A DNA stretch of 49,807 nucleotides from Deltaproteobacteria bacterium (GCA_016218105.1 JACRET010000097.1:1-49807); one strand, 5' to 3'. Shown: positions 36,961 through 45,066, numbered from the stretch's first letter. Made by a program: numbers and translations. Notes: a model not told the origin generated them from the sequence alone.

Positions 36961-37889
36961 TTTTCTATGGCCCTAAGCTTGGCGCTCCGCGCCCTGGGGT
37001 TCTCGTTGACCTCGGCATCCGAAGGCTTTATCGCCTTTCTCGTCACCAGCTTCGCCTTGGGAGTTCTGCCGCATACGCAAACCGGCATGCGGGGCGGGCA
37101 TACGCAGCCTGTGGACAATTCCCTGAAGGCATTCTTTACTATCCTGTCTTCAAGCGAATGGAAGGATATCACCGCCATCCTGCCGTTTTTGTTGAGCGCC
37201 TCGAAACCTTCCGCAAGTCCCTGCCCGAGGCTTCCAAGCTCATCGTTTACCGCTATCCGGAGCGCCTGAAAGACACGGGTCGCCGGGTGTATGCCTTTTG
37301 CCTGAAACCGCTTTGGGATAGTGAAGAGTATTAAATTTACCAGGTCGCCCGTGGTCTCGATGGGCTTTGTCTCGCGGGCCCTTACAATCGCCCTCGCGAT
37401 ACGCCTCGCCTCTCTCTCTTCCCCATAATCCCTGAAGATGCCTGTAAGCTCATCCTCTCCACGGGTATTCACGAGATCGTACGCGGTTTCGCCCCTGGCC
37501 CTGTCCATCCGCATGTCCAGCCTTGCTTCGAACCTGAAACTGAACCCGCGCTCAGGGCTTTCGAACTGATATGACGAGACGCCGAGGTCCAAAACTATCC
37601 CGTCTACGCCCGAGATGCCAAGTCCGCTTAAAACCCTTCTTATGTTCCTGAAGTTCTCTTTTACGAGCGTGACCCTATTTCCATAGGCTTCGAGGTTTCC
37701 CGCGGCGGCCTTGAGCGCATCGTCGTCCCTGTCGATACCTATGAGCCTTCCGTCAGGGGAAGCCGCATCGAGTATCATCCGGGCGTGGCCGCCGCCGCCC
37801 AGGGTGCCGTCTACATAGACCCCGCCGCTTTTGCACGCCAGTAATTCGATTGCCTCGCGGCCCATAACTGGGCGATGCGCGAATTCCAC
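36954..37889 (-). CDS. rsmH: 16S rRNA (cytosine-1402 N4) methyltransferase
   Basis: 311 residues. SAM-dependent methyltransferase, formerly mraW. HRPVMGREAIELL at the start, the SAM loop YVDGTLGGGGHARMIL, VLDLGVSSYQ, RLDMRMDR and the C-terminal ISFHSLEDRIVK. The start is a GTG at 37889, directly after the mraZ TAG stop (no gap). The stop codon lies in the first unit of the tandem repeat, read in the gene direction. Confidence 0.98.
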   Translation of the reverse strand: MEFAHRPVMGREAIELLACKSGGVYVDGTLGGGGHARMILDAASPDGRLIGIDRDDDALKAAAGNLEAYGNRVTLVKENFRNIRRVLSGLGISGVDGIVLDLGVSSYQFESPERGFSFRFEARLDMRMDRARGETAYDLVNTRGEDELTGIFRDYGEEREARRIARAIVRARETKPIETTGDLVNLILFTIPKRFQAKGIHPATRVFQALRIAVNDELGSLGQGLAEGFEALNKNGRMAVISFHSLEDRIVKNAFRELSTGCVCPPRMPVCVCGRTPKAKLVTRKAIKPSDAEVNENPRARSAKLRAIEKF

Positions 37890-38324
37890 CTAAAGCCCCA
37901 GCCGCTCAAGCGTGTTGACGATATCCTCCTGGGAGGCCTGTGCCTCAGCCTTCTCCCAGAGCGCCTTGCTCCATATCTCAACGTGCCTGAAGGTGCCGAC
38001 GAGTATCACGTCCTTCTCAAGCCTGGCGTAATCCCTCAACGCCTGCGGGATGAGGATACGGCCGAGCTTGTCTATGGCGCAGTCTGTCGCGCTTGAATAA
38101 AAAAACCTTAAAAAGGCCTTTGTATCTTTTTTAAATTCCGGAAGCACCGAGACCTTCTCTTCAAGGACCTGCCATTCCGCAAGAGGATAGGCGATAAGAC
38201 AGCTGTCATACGTGGTGATGACGAGGCGCGAGTCATACCTTTCGTTCAGGGTCTCCCTGAACCTCGAAGGGATAGAGAGCCTTCCCTTTAGATCTATGGT
38301 ATGTTCGTATCTGCCCCTGAACAT
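37890..38324 (-). CDS. mraZ: Transcriptional regulator MraZ
   Basis: 144 residues. Two AbrB-like half domains: DLKGRLSIPSRFRE (about 12-25) and DKLGRILIPQALRDY (about 84-98), the MraZ DxxGRxxIP pattern. MraZ binds repeats upstream of its own operon and controls dcw expression. The start is the ATG at 38324 (FRGRYEHTID), with GGGAG ten bases upstream. It is the first gene of the dcw operon. The leader between the promoter and the ATG, about 170 bases, also holds two hairpins (38353-38365 and 38386-38399). Confidence 0.97.
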   Translation of the reverse strand: MFRGRYEHTIDLKGRLSIPSRFRETLNERYDSRLVITTYDSCLIAYPLAEWQVLEEKVSVLPEFKKDTKAFLRFFYSSATDCAIDKLGRILIPQALRDYARLEKDVILVGTFRHVEIWSKALWEKAEAQASQEDIVNTLERLGL

Positions 38325-38430
38325 CAGCCGACTTCTCCCGCTCAAGCCATCCGCCCTGAAAGGGCTGGCTTTTTAAAGTTTCTTCCCCGGATTTCCGGGC
38401 GTAAACATGGTGGTCATTTTCTGGCCCCCA

Positions 38431-38490
38431 AAAACCATTTTATACCACTTGAAGATAGTTCTATACCACTTTATACCACTTTATACCACA
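38431..38490 (-). promoter_or_regulatory. Row of MraZ-binding boxes
   Basis: On the minus strand GTGGTAT recurs with the GTGG cores at 38489-38486, 38479-38476, 38469-38466 and 38448-38445, plus a weaker ATGG core at 38438-38435. Spacings are 10, 10, 21 and 10 bases. The units read AAAGTGGTAT, which fits the AAAGTG-type, 10-bp-period boxes described for MraZ. They begin just after the -10 box, so a bound MraZ would block or modulate initiation of its own operon. Confidence 0.85.
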
Positions 38491-38500
38491 CCCGGTAAAA

Positions 38501-38529
38501 ACTATATTCCCGCCTGTACCTTTTGTCAA
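38501..38529 (-). promoter_or_regulatory. Sigma-70 promoter of the dcw operon
   Basis: Minus strand TTGACA (38529-38524), 17-base spacer, TATAGT (38506-38501). The -35 is perfect and the -10 has one mismatch. The stretch further upstream (38531-38580) is A/T-rich and could act as an UP element. Transcription would start near 38494, at the edge of the MraZ boxes. Confidence 0.85.
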
Positions 38530-38643
38530 GAAAAATCTAAGGTTTTTTTGCCTTTAAAATATTTAAAAAAAGGCTTTATTTCAGGGGTTTTGAAATTCCC
38601 GCGGGATTGTAAAAGATCGGGGGATAAAGAACTGTTTTTTGCA

Positions 38644-38663
38644 TGTGGATTTCTTGTGGATAA
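38644..38663 (+). promoter_or_regulatory. Perfect DnaA box plus a near-match
   Basis: TGTGGATAA at 38655-38663 is the complement of the consensus DnaA box TTATCCACA. TGTGGATTT at 38644-38652 differs from the consensus at its end. The two are 11 bases apart and lie about 115 bases upstream of the dcw -35 box. Nine-base matches can occur by chance. Confidence 0.4.
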
Positions 38664-38723
38664 CCGGGGGTTGACGGCTTATGAAGGAGGCTCATTCGGG
38701 GGGAAGACATCTTGCCGGGGCAG

Positions 38724-39539
38724 CTAAAGCGGCCGTTCCGAGGTGACTTGCTTCTCTTTTATATTCTTCAGGCGGTTCATGATCACCTCCGCCCTTGATT
38801 TATAGTCGGCGGCGGTCTTGTTCGCCGGGTCAAGTTCGAGCGCGGCGTCCCATTCCTTTGTCGCTAGCTCCATCTCCTCGGCCTGGAAGTAAGCTATCCC
38901 GTTTTTTATATACCTGTCGACGATCTTGTCCCGCTCTTTTTTGCATTTTGACAGAAGCTCTCTTGTGTTCATGTAGGGGGCGACATACTTAAGCGCCATA
39001 TTGAACTCCTCTACCGCCTTGCCCCAGACCTTTGAATCCATATAAAGCCTGCCCCTCATGTAATGGAGATTGGCGTTATACTCGGGGTCATCCCTCTCTT
39101 CCTTCTTTTTTCTGTTCTTTACGACGTTCTTGTTGTCGGCGTTCCCGGCCTCTTTTAAAGCACCTGTAAGCGTCTGCACCTTATTTTTTGCGAGGATATT
39201 CGACGGGTTATATTCGAGCGAGGTCTTGTATTCCTCTATCGCTTTTCTGAAGATTCCGGCGCGCTCCAGGTCTTCCGCGAGCTCCATATGCCTACGGGCT
39301 ATCTGGAGATGGGCTGTATTTATATCGGCTATCAGCTTCTTCGCCGATTTATAATCTTCGCTTTCCCTGGGAACGGACGAGGCCTTGTCGAGCGCCTCCT
39401 TGAGCTTTCCGTTTTCATAAAGAAATAGCGCCCGTTCGTACTCCGTCCCTTTCATGTATCTGGGGGACATCTGTACGCAGCCCGCGAGCATCAGTGAAAG
39501 CAGTATGAATATTCTAAAGTACAACGCCTTGCCTCTCAA
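38724..39539 (-). CDS. TPR-repeat lipoprotein
   Basis: 271 residues. Lipoprotein signal ending LMLAGC, then helical tetratricopeptide repeats (for example GIFRKAIEEYKTSLEYNPSN, KVWGKAVEEFNMALKYVAP, MELATKEWDAALELDPANK). It overlaps the end of the upstream adenylate cyclase by 26 bases, so the two are coupled. The start is uncertain: TTG at 39539 is the longest option; TTG at 39524 has GAGAGG seven bases upstream and gives a shorter signal. Partner unknown; TPR lipoproteins often scaffold envelope complexes. Confidence 0.8.
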   Translation of the reverse strand: MRGKALYFRIFILLSLMLAGCVQMSPRYMKGTEYERALFLYENGKLKEALDKASSVPRESEDYKSAKKLIADINTAHLQIARRHMELAEDLERAGIFRKAIEEYKTSLEYNPSNILAKNKVQTLTGALKEAGNADNKNVVKNRKKKEERDDPEYNANLHYMRGRLYMDSKVWGKAVEEFNMALKYVAPYMNTRELLSKCKKERDKIVDRYIKNGIAYFQAEEMELATKEWDAALELDPANKTAADYKSRAEVIMNRLKNIKEKQVTSERPL

Positions 39540-40947
39540 GTTCCGGGATGGCCACCCCGAGTATATCCGCTACATCTTCCTTCCACCTGCCCCGCAGGCC
39601 CGAAATATTGTACAAGGTTACGGGGCCATCTATTCCTTTTATGAAAACGCTGTCGATGCGAGTGCCTGTCACATTATCCGCCACGAGATTATACACCTCT
39701 TCGCTGACGAGCACATCGCCGCCTTTCGCGAGGTCGGTAAGTCTTGAGGCCATGTTTACCGCATCCCCCACCGCCGTATAATCCATCCTCGCCTGCGAGC
39801 CCATGTTGCCCGCAATGACGGTCCCCGAGTCCAGGCCCACACCCATCTTCAGGGCAACAAGCCCTCTGGCTTCACGGATCTTATTTACCTCGGTTACCGC
39901 CAGCTTTATGCCTATCGCCGCCTTTACGCCCTGCTCAAGATGGGCGCTGCTCCTTATTGGAGCGCCGAAGACGCTCATAACGGCGTCGCCTATGAATTTG
40001 TCTATAGTGCCCTCGAACCTGAATACAATTTCGGTAATGAACGTGAAATAGCTGTTCAGTAACTCTACCGTCTCCTCTGGCCTCAATCGTTTGGAAATAG
40101 AGGTAAAACCGCGGATATCGGCAAAAAGGACCGTTACCTCGCGCCTGTCTCCCCCGAGCCTTATCTGGTCCGGCTCTTTAAGTATCTCATCAGCCACATG
40201 GGCGCTAACATAGCGGTTGAATACGCCTTTGAGTATCTCTTTTTTCTTAAGCTCCGAGGCCATCCGGTTGAACGAGTCGACAAGGTCTCCGATCTCATCC
40301 TTGCCGCCGTCAGGGATGCGATAGTCCAGGTTCCCTTTGGCGATCTCTTTTGTCCCCGTGAAGAGCTTGAATACTGGCCTGAGTAGTCTTGAGGACAAGG
40401 GTATGGAAAGGAGCGAAAGGCCTATGACGGCCAGAACCCCTATTACCGCGACCCGCTTTATGGCTAGGGCGACCCTCTCTTTTATAAAAGCGTCTGAGAA
40501 GGAGACGGCCGTGTAGCCGACGGTTGTTTTTTTGAATATGATGGGGGAGACGAAGGTCAGCACGCCGTCGCCTTCTTTAACCAGCCAGGGCGCGGAGCCT
40601 TCAGTGCGGGTGATAAGGTCTTTTCCCTCGTAGAACGTAAGCCCCAGCTCGGGGATTTCCTTATGCGCCTCTATCTGGAGATTGTCGTTAAGGATGAACG
40701 CATCGTGTATGCCCGGGTATTTAAGGATAGACTGGACGAGAAGGTTCATCTGAAGGGTGTCCTTCTGCATAAGAGGTATCTTGGCGTCGCTCGCGAACTC
40801 GTGAGTGATCGTGCCCGCCATTGAGCGCATCTGCGCCTCAAGGGAAGACCTCTGGTGCATGATGAGCACCCCGCCGATTGAAAAGGCGGTAAGAAAAAGA
40901 AGCCCGGAAAGCACAAGGGCCAGTTTTATTTTTATGCCTATCTTCAC
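39514..40947 (-). CDS. Membrane-bound class III adenylate cyclase with HAMP domain
   Basis: 477 residues. Membrane segments at about 8-30 and 163-186 frame a periplasmic sensor region. A HAMP domain follows (about 187-240), then a class III cyclase domain (about 268-450) with metal-binding D277 in VLFADIRGFT and D321 in DKFIGDAV. The Lys of DKFIGD and the Asp of MDYTAVGDAVN are the usual adenine-selecting pair, so cAMP is the likely product. The start is GTG at 40947, weakly supported by AAAGG eleven bases upstream. A strong promoter lies at 40996-41024. Confidence 0.9.
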   Translation of the reverse strand: MKIGIKIKLALVLSGLLFLTAFSIGGVLIMHQRSSLEAQMRSMAGTITHEFASDAKIPLMQKDTLQMNLLVQSILKYPGIHDAFILNDNLQIEAHKEIPELGLTFYEGKDLITRTEGSAPWLVKEGDGVLTFVSPIIFKKTTVGYTAVSFSDAFIKERVALAIKRVAVIGVLAVIGLSLLSIPLSSRLLRPVFKLFTGTKEIAKGNLDYRIPDGGKDEIGDLVDSFNRMASELKKKEILKGVFNRYVSAHVADEILKEPDQIRLGGDRREVTVLFADIRGFTSISKRLRPEETVELLNSYFTFITEIVFRFEGTIDKFIGDAVMSVFGAPIRSSAHLEQGVKAAIGIKLAVTEVNKIREARGLVALKMGVGLDSGTVIAGNMGSQARMDYTAVGDAVNMASRLTDLAKGGDVLVSEEVYNLVADNVTGTRIDSVFIKGIDGPVTLYNISGLRGRWKEDVADILGVAIPELERQGVVL

Positions 40948-40995
40948 CTTAAGAACGACCTTTGCTCCCGTCTTTGGGGATTTTCCAATCGCTGT

Positions 40996-41024
40996 ATTAT
41001 ATACCTAAAAAATCGCGATGTTAA
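40996..41024 (-). promoter_or_regulatory. Sigma-70 promoter of the adenylate cyclase-TPR operon
   Basis: Minus strand TTAACA (41024-41019), 17-base spacer, TATAAT (41001-40996): one mismatch in twelve. It would give a leader of about 40 bases before the GTG at 40947. The rest of the gap up to the RNase P RNA end (41025-41284) holds A/T-rich runs and no gene that I can support. Confidence 0.75.
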
Positions 41025-41284
41025 GCGTTCGAGTCAAAAGACAAGCCGGTGACCTCTATCACTGAAAACTTTATTACAATAATGAGAGACTTTAAAAAAA
41101 CGGGAACCTTTACAGGACTGGAAAATTAAACCTCGGAGAGTTCGGATTAAAAACAAAAAAGGGCAAAAGGGGGTGAGTGCGGATTAACTCTCTTAAACGG
41201 AGGACTGCTCCCGTTTTTCTTATATTACTGTCTGGATCTAAAGCATGTTCGCCTGCTCACTATAAAAAAAACGGAGTGAAAAAA

Positions 41285-41671
41285 ATGCCGGAGGGTGCCG
41301 TAAGCCGGATCTTGTGCCCCGGTCTCCCGGGGTGGCGGCCATTCATCTAGGCGTAGCGTTGCCGCTACGCTCGAGCAGCCAACCCGTTCCGCCCTTCCCT
41401 TACGGGAAAAAGGGCGGGCAGCCCTTAATGCGGAACCTATTCGGCCTTGCACCGGGAGGGGGTTACCTAGCAATGCCGGTCACCCGGCATTCTGGTGGGC
41501 TCTTACCCCACCATTTCACCCTTACCTGCTTCGGTTTCCCCAAGCAGGCGGTCTCCTTTTCTGTGGCCCTATCCCTGGGGTCGCCCCCGGTCGCTGTTAG
41601 CGACCTCCCTGCCCTGTAGTGTCCGGACTTTCCTCTGCAGATCGCAGCGGCCGCCCTGCATCCTCCGGCAT
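41285..41671 (-). ncRNA. rnpB: RNase P RNA, bacterial class A
   Basis: Read on the minus strand, the 5' side has GAGGAAAGTCCGGAC followed by ACAGGGCAGGGAGG, and the middle has AAGGGTGAAATGGTG and GGTAAGAGCCCACC. The 3' side has AAGATCCGGCTTA. These are the conserved P4/J regions of RNase P RNA. The first helix pairs ATGCCGGAGG at the 5' end (to 41671) with CCTCCGGCAT at the 3' end (from 41285), followed by a run of T residues that can serve as terminator. About 387 bases, a normal size. It processes tRNA 5' ends. It starts only 12 bases after the RNase HI gene. Confidence 0.95.
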
Positions 41672-41676
41672 GGAAG

Positions 41677-41705
41677 ATTATCTTTACTCTTTCCGTCCGT
41701 CTATA
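41677..41705 (-). promoter_or_regulatory. Candidate rnpB promoter
   Basis: Minus strand GATAAT at 41682-41677 lies at the right distance from the RNA 5' end at about 41671. The -35 (TATAGA, 41705-41700, 17-base spacer) matches only three of six. It overlaps the end of the upstream gene. Confidence 0.35.
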
Positions 41706-42319
41706 GCTTCATTGGCAAGGGAATCGGCTATTGAATTCTCCTGCCTGTAAATATGCCTGACCTTGGAACTCTTAAAACCTTTCAAAAGACCTATGGCCTT
41801 TTCGTAAAGCGGCCTCAGTTCCTCGCTTTTGACCTTATATATCCCGTTTACCTGACGGACCATCAGCTCTGAGTCCGCAAGCACCTCGATGTCCGTAGCG
41901 CCAATGTCCTTAGCCGACTCAAGCCCCATTAAAAGCGCCTTGTATTCGGCCATATTGTTGGTTGTGACTCCGAGAAAGCGTTTTAGCTTCTTTAAAACCG
42001 TCCCTTCGCTGTCCCTGATCACGGCGCCTGCGCCTGCCAGACCCGGATTACCCCTTGAGGCGCCGTCGACATTCAATATATGCGCGCCCTTGTGAGCGGC
42101 CTTCTTCGGCCGAACCGCTTCTTTGGGCTGGGATACCGTTTCCTCAAACAGGTCTTTAATAGCCCCAGGTTTTTTCCTGGTCATTAGGCTGGCGAATATC
42201 GACCTGGCGTCATCCTCGGTAAGGCCGACCTTCTTGATTGTCTTTTGGATATCCAGCGTAAGAGAGAGCTCTTCCAGAAACCTGTTTACCAAATCTCTGT
42301 CCCAGGCCTTCCGAGGCAT
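41684..42319 (-). CDS. RNase HI-family protein with N-terminal helical extension
   Basis: 211 residues. The C-terminal 130 residues form an RNase H fold: first Asp in NVDGASRGNPG, Glu in NNMAEYKALL, Asp in LADSELMV and the last Asp in NSIADSLANEA, so the four catalytic carboxylates are present. The basic handle region of E. coli RNase HI is missing, as in the short archaeal and Rv2228c-like forms. The first 75 residues are a helical extension of unknown role. It lies three bases after the zinc-ribbon coiled-coil gene and twelve before rnpB. Confidence 0.88.
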   Translation of the reverse strand: MPRKAWDRDLVNRFLEELSLTLDIQKTIKKVGLTEDDARSIFASLMTRKKPGAIKDLFEETVSQPKEAVRPKKAAHKGAHILNVDGASRGNPGLAGAGAVIRDSEGTVLKKLKRFLGVTTNNMAEYKALLMGLESAKDIGATDIEVLADSELMVRQVNGIYKVKSEELRPLYEKAIGLLKGFKSSKVRHIYRQENSIADSLANEAIDGRKE

Positions 42320-42322
42320 TGC

Positions 42323-43051
42323 TTAGACGGCCTCTAACTGGCCCTGGGTCTCAACGTAGAGTATGCGATGGCAGTGAGGACAGGTCATAAGCTCGTCTGT
42401 CCCTCTTTTAAGCTGGATATAAACCTGCGGGGGAATATGTATATAACAGCCCTGGCAAGTCTCGTTTTTGACTTGCGCCAAGCCCAGGCCGCCTCTTTTT
42501 GACCTGATCATTTCGTACTTCTTGAGGATCGATGGGCTTAATTCGCCCTTTATTAAGTCCCTGCCTTTGTGCCTTTTATCTATCTCTTCCTTCCATCCGG
42601 CCCTTTTAGCCTCAAGCTCTCCGTTTAACCCGTCAAGCTCCGATGCCTTCCCGTTTACAGCCGCTTCTTTCGCCTTCAGGAAAGAGTCTTTTTCCTCGAA
42701 TTTTGTGTTAAATACCGCCTTCTCCTGCTCGTTCTGTTTTTTTACCTTATTCGCCGCGTTTATTTCCTTTGTAAGGGCGTTCAGTTCTTTGTCGTTCTTT
42801 ATGTCATTTAGCCGCTTTTCGTCTTTGCCGGCCCGTTCCGAGCTTTCCCTGATCTTCTCATCAGAACCTTTCATAAGATTCTTAAGGTCTTCGGCCTCCA
42901 GCTTAAGTACATCGATTATTTTCTTCTCTGCCTCTATTTCCAGGGATATTTCGCTTATTTTGTTTAGATATACCTTTTCTTCCTCTTCGATGGCTTTAAC
43001 TTCAAGATCTATTTTTTGAATTTGCTCAAGTACCTTGATCGTGTTACGCAA
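42323..43051 (-). CDS. Coiled-coil protein with C-terminal C4 zinc ribbon (CdsZ-like)
   Basis: About 242 residues. A long coiled coil (about 1-170), then a zinc ribbon with CQGCYIHIPP and CPHCHRIL, matching the C4-type zinc ribbon family (PF02591-like). In Chlamydia a member (CdsZ) serves type III secretion; elsewhere the family is common next to RNase HI and of unknown role. I chose TTG at 43051 because GGAGG lies five bases upstream; a TTG at 43063 would add four residues but then has no SD. It starts an operon with the RNase HI gene. Confidence 0.85.
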   Translation of the reverse strand: MRNTIKVLEQIQKIDLEVKAIEEEEKVYLNKISEISLEIEAEKKIIDVLKLEAEDLKNLMKGSDEKIRESSERAGKDEKRLNDIKNDKELNALTKEINAANKVKKQNEQEKAVFNTKFEEKDSFLKAKEAAVNGKASELDGLNGELEAKRAGWKEEIDKRHKGRDLIKGELSPSILKKYEMIRSKRGGLGLAQVKNETCQGCYIHIPPQVYIQLKRGTDELMTCPHCHRILYVETQGQLEAV

Positions 43052-43156
43052 AAAAGCCTCCAAATAGGGCGTTTGCGAAGTTTTAATTCCGATCGCCAGA
43101 CTGTTACTGGCGACGACATAAAGATCCGGCTCCGCTTACTATGAAAATTTTGAGAA

Positions 43157-43232
43157 TGGTGGGCCCACCTGGACTCGAACCAGGGACCGACCGGTTATGA
43201 GCCGGTGGCTCTTCCAACTGAGCTATGGGCCC
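43157..43232 (-). tRNA. tRNA with CAU anticodon (tRNA-Ile2 or elongator Met), CCA encoded
   Basis: The minus strand folds as a 76-base cloverleaf: acceptor GGGCCCA with TGGGCCC, D arm with AGCTCAGTTGG, anticodon arm CCGGCTCATAACCGG, T arm CCTGGTTCGAGTCCAGG, then A and an encoded CCA (43159-43157). The loop CTCATAA gives anticodon CAU. Tightly paired GGCTCATAACC stems of this sort are common in the lysidine-modified tRNA-Ile2, which I favour over elongator Met. Initiator tRNA features are absent. Confidence 0.92.
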
Positions 43233-43321
43233 TTTGGCAAACGGGACAAAACAAGCCGGGGTTTGCATACCGGCCCATTCAGCCTTAGGATCTCAGAAGA
43301 GTCAACTTCCGTAATCGTTTT

Positions 43322-43351
43322 ATTTTATGAAATGAAGGCATGGTTTGTCAA
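43322..43351 (-). promoter_or_regulatory. Candidate promoter of the tRNA gene
   Basis: Minus strand TTGACA (43351-43346), 18-base spacer, TAAAAT (43327-43322). It would start transcription about 80 bases before the tRNA. Confidence 0.5.
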
Positions 43352-43424
43352 GACTCTTTTAACCCTTTAGCTGGTTTATTGCTTAATATTCCCTAAATGA
43401 TTGCTGAAAAACCGGAAATTTGTC

Positions 43425-43550
43425 CAGGCTGCTCAAAAAGCGTCAGCTGCAAGGCGTCGAGAAGCGAGGAATGAGGCGTACTTTGTCTGTACGCCGCAGC
43501 AACGAGCTTTGAAGCCAACGCAGCAGATGGACTTTTTCAGCAGCCTGCTA
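43425..43550 (-). repeat. Dispersed inverted-end repeat, copy 2 (3' side of sigma-54 regulator)
   Basis: Minus strand begins TAGCAGGCTGCTGAAAAAG (from 43550) and ends with the inverted copy CTTTTTGAGCAGCCTG (to 43425). An inner hairpin pairs GGCGTAC (43475-43481) with GTACGCC (43489-43495). The first TAG is the stop codon of the regulator gene. It closely resembles copy 3 at 49105-49228. Confidence 0.85.
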
Positions 43551-44903
43551 ATTGATACTCTTCAGGAGCCTTGCGTCCGGGCCGATGTTGTACTTTTTTA
43601 TCTTTCTCTCAAGCCTCGGCAGGCTCATTCCGAGGAGGTATGAGGCCCTGCTCTTGTTCCAATTTGTATAGCAAAGTGTCTTTTCTATGTGCTCCCTCTC
43701 GACATCCGGCATGGTAGAGGGATGCCACTCTGCTTTTGTTTCAGGGTTTGCTTCAGGCTGGAGAAATACATCCAGCAGCACATCCCCTTTGGCCAGAAGA
43801 ACCCCCCTTGTAATCACGTTCTCAAGCTCCCTGACGTTACCCGGCCATTGGTAGTCCATCATAAGCTCCATGATATTGTCAGGCACTTTCCTGACCTTTT
43901 TATGGAGCTCCCTGTTGGCCTTATCCATTAAATAGGTCACAAGCGCGGGTATGTCGGATTTGCGCTCACGAAGCGGCGGCACGTCTATGGTTATTACCTT
44001 CAACCTGTAATAGAGGTCTTCCCTGAACCCTCCTTTCGCGGTGAACTCCTTTAAGTCCTTGTTCGTCGCGGCTATCACCCTGACGTCGGTCTTTATAGTC
44101 TCCGACCCGCCGACCCTCTCAAAGCTACGCTCCTGCAGGACCCTCAAGAGCTTGACCTGGAGCGCCTGGCTCATCTCTCCTATTTCATCCAGAAATACCG
44201 TTCCGCCGCTCGCGGCTTCGAATTTGCCCTCTTTTTTAAATAGCGCGCCGGTAAACGCGCCCTTTTCATGGCCGAAAAGCTCGCTTTCCAGCAGCGTCTC
44301 GACCAGCGCCGAGCAGTTAATAGCCATAAAGGGCTTGTCTCTTTCAGGGCCGTTGTAATGTATCGCCCTTGCGATAAGCTCCTTGCCCGTGCCGCTCTCG
44401 CCCTGGATGAGTATCGTGACCTTGCTTTGTGAAGCTATGCCGATCGTTTTGAATATCTCCTCCATGATCCGGCTTTTTCCGATTATCGTATCCGTCTTAT
44501 GCTCCCTTGAGATATCGACCACATCTTTAAGCTTCGCGTGAAGCTCGATAGTCTTAAATACCTTTTTAATCGAAAGTTCCAGTTCGTCGAGATCGACAGG
44601 CTTGATCAAGCAATCAAACGCCCCTTTTTTTATGGCGTTTATAGTTACCTCCATCTCCTCTGATCCTGCGACCACTATAATGTTTATCTGCTCATCGCGG
44701 GCCCTTATCTCCTCAAACCCCTTTAGTCCGCCGCTGCACCCGGGGGTAATATCCAGTATCACAAGGTCAGGGGAGTCGTTCTCAAGGAGGCTCAGGCCTT
44801 CCCGTACGCTCTCGGCGGCCAGCAAGTCTATGCCTTTGCCGAGGCGCGCCCTGAGCGATTCGCTGAACCCGCTATCCCTGTCAATCACCAATATCTTTTT
44901 CAT
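43548..44903 (-). CDS. NtrC-type sigma-54-dependent response regulator
   Basis: 451 residues. REC domain (1-120) with phospho-acceptor D51 and K101; AAA+ domain with Walker A GESGTGKE (168-175), the sigma-54 contact GAFTGA (215-220) and FLDEIGEM; a Fis-type helix-turn-helix at the end (SRASYLLGMSLPRLERKIKKYN). It activates sigma-54 promoters when phosphorylated. No partner kinase lies in the window, so it is an orphan here. Upstream on the minus strand TATAAT (44948-44943) lies about 40 bases before the ATG, without a good -35. The TAG stop lies in a dispersed repeat. Confidence 0.95.
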   Translation of the reverse strand: MKKILVIDRDSGFSESLRARLGKGIDLLAAESVREGLSLLENDSPDLVILDITPGCSGGLKGFEEIRARDEQINIIVVAGSEEMEVTINAIKKGAFDCLIKPVDLDELELSIKKVFKTIELHAKLKDVVDISREHKTDTIIGKSRIMEEIFKTIGIASQSKVTILIQGESGTGKELIARAIHYNGPERDKPFMAINCSALVETLLESELFGHEKGAFTGALFKKEGKFEAASGGTVFLDEIGEMSQALQVKLLRVLQERSFERVGGSETIKTDVRVIAATNKDLKEFTAKGGFREDLYYRLKVITIDVPPLRERKSDIPALVTYLMDKANRELHKKVRKVPDNIMELMMDYQWPGNVRELENVITRGVLLAKGDVLLDVFLQPEANPETKAEWHPSTMPDVEREHIEKTLCYTNWNKSRASYLLGMSLPRLERKIKKYNIGPDARLLKSIN

Positions 44904-45021
44904 TCAGAACGCCGTTGGCATCGTTATTTACCTCATTTCTATATTATACTATATGAAAATGCGGGGTGAGGGGCTCATACCCCGAAGGCCGTCACGGCGC
45001 GCAAAAAGGCCTTCTGTCACA

Positions 45022-45066
45022 TTGAAGCTCCCCGCGGAATCCACGGGGAATCTTCGATATGTAAGG
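45022..45066 (+). repeat. GC-hairpin repeat block
   Basis: TTGAAGCTCCCCGCGG, then a short loop, then CGGGGAATCTTCGATATG, then TAAGG. It is nearly identical to 9748-9791 and related (inverted) to 49040-49070. The hairpin pairs CCCCG (45030-45034) with CGGGG (45044-45048). It lies in the 44904-45216 gap between divergent genes, which has no gene that I can support. Confidence 0.7.

Noticed and set aside
40948-41284. Possible small gene in the gap after RNase P RNA
   Set aside because: No open frame with an SD or recognisable sequence; the region is A/T runs and a promoter.
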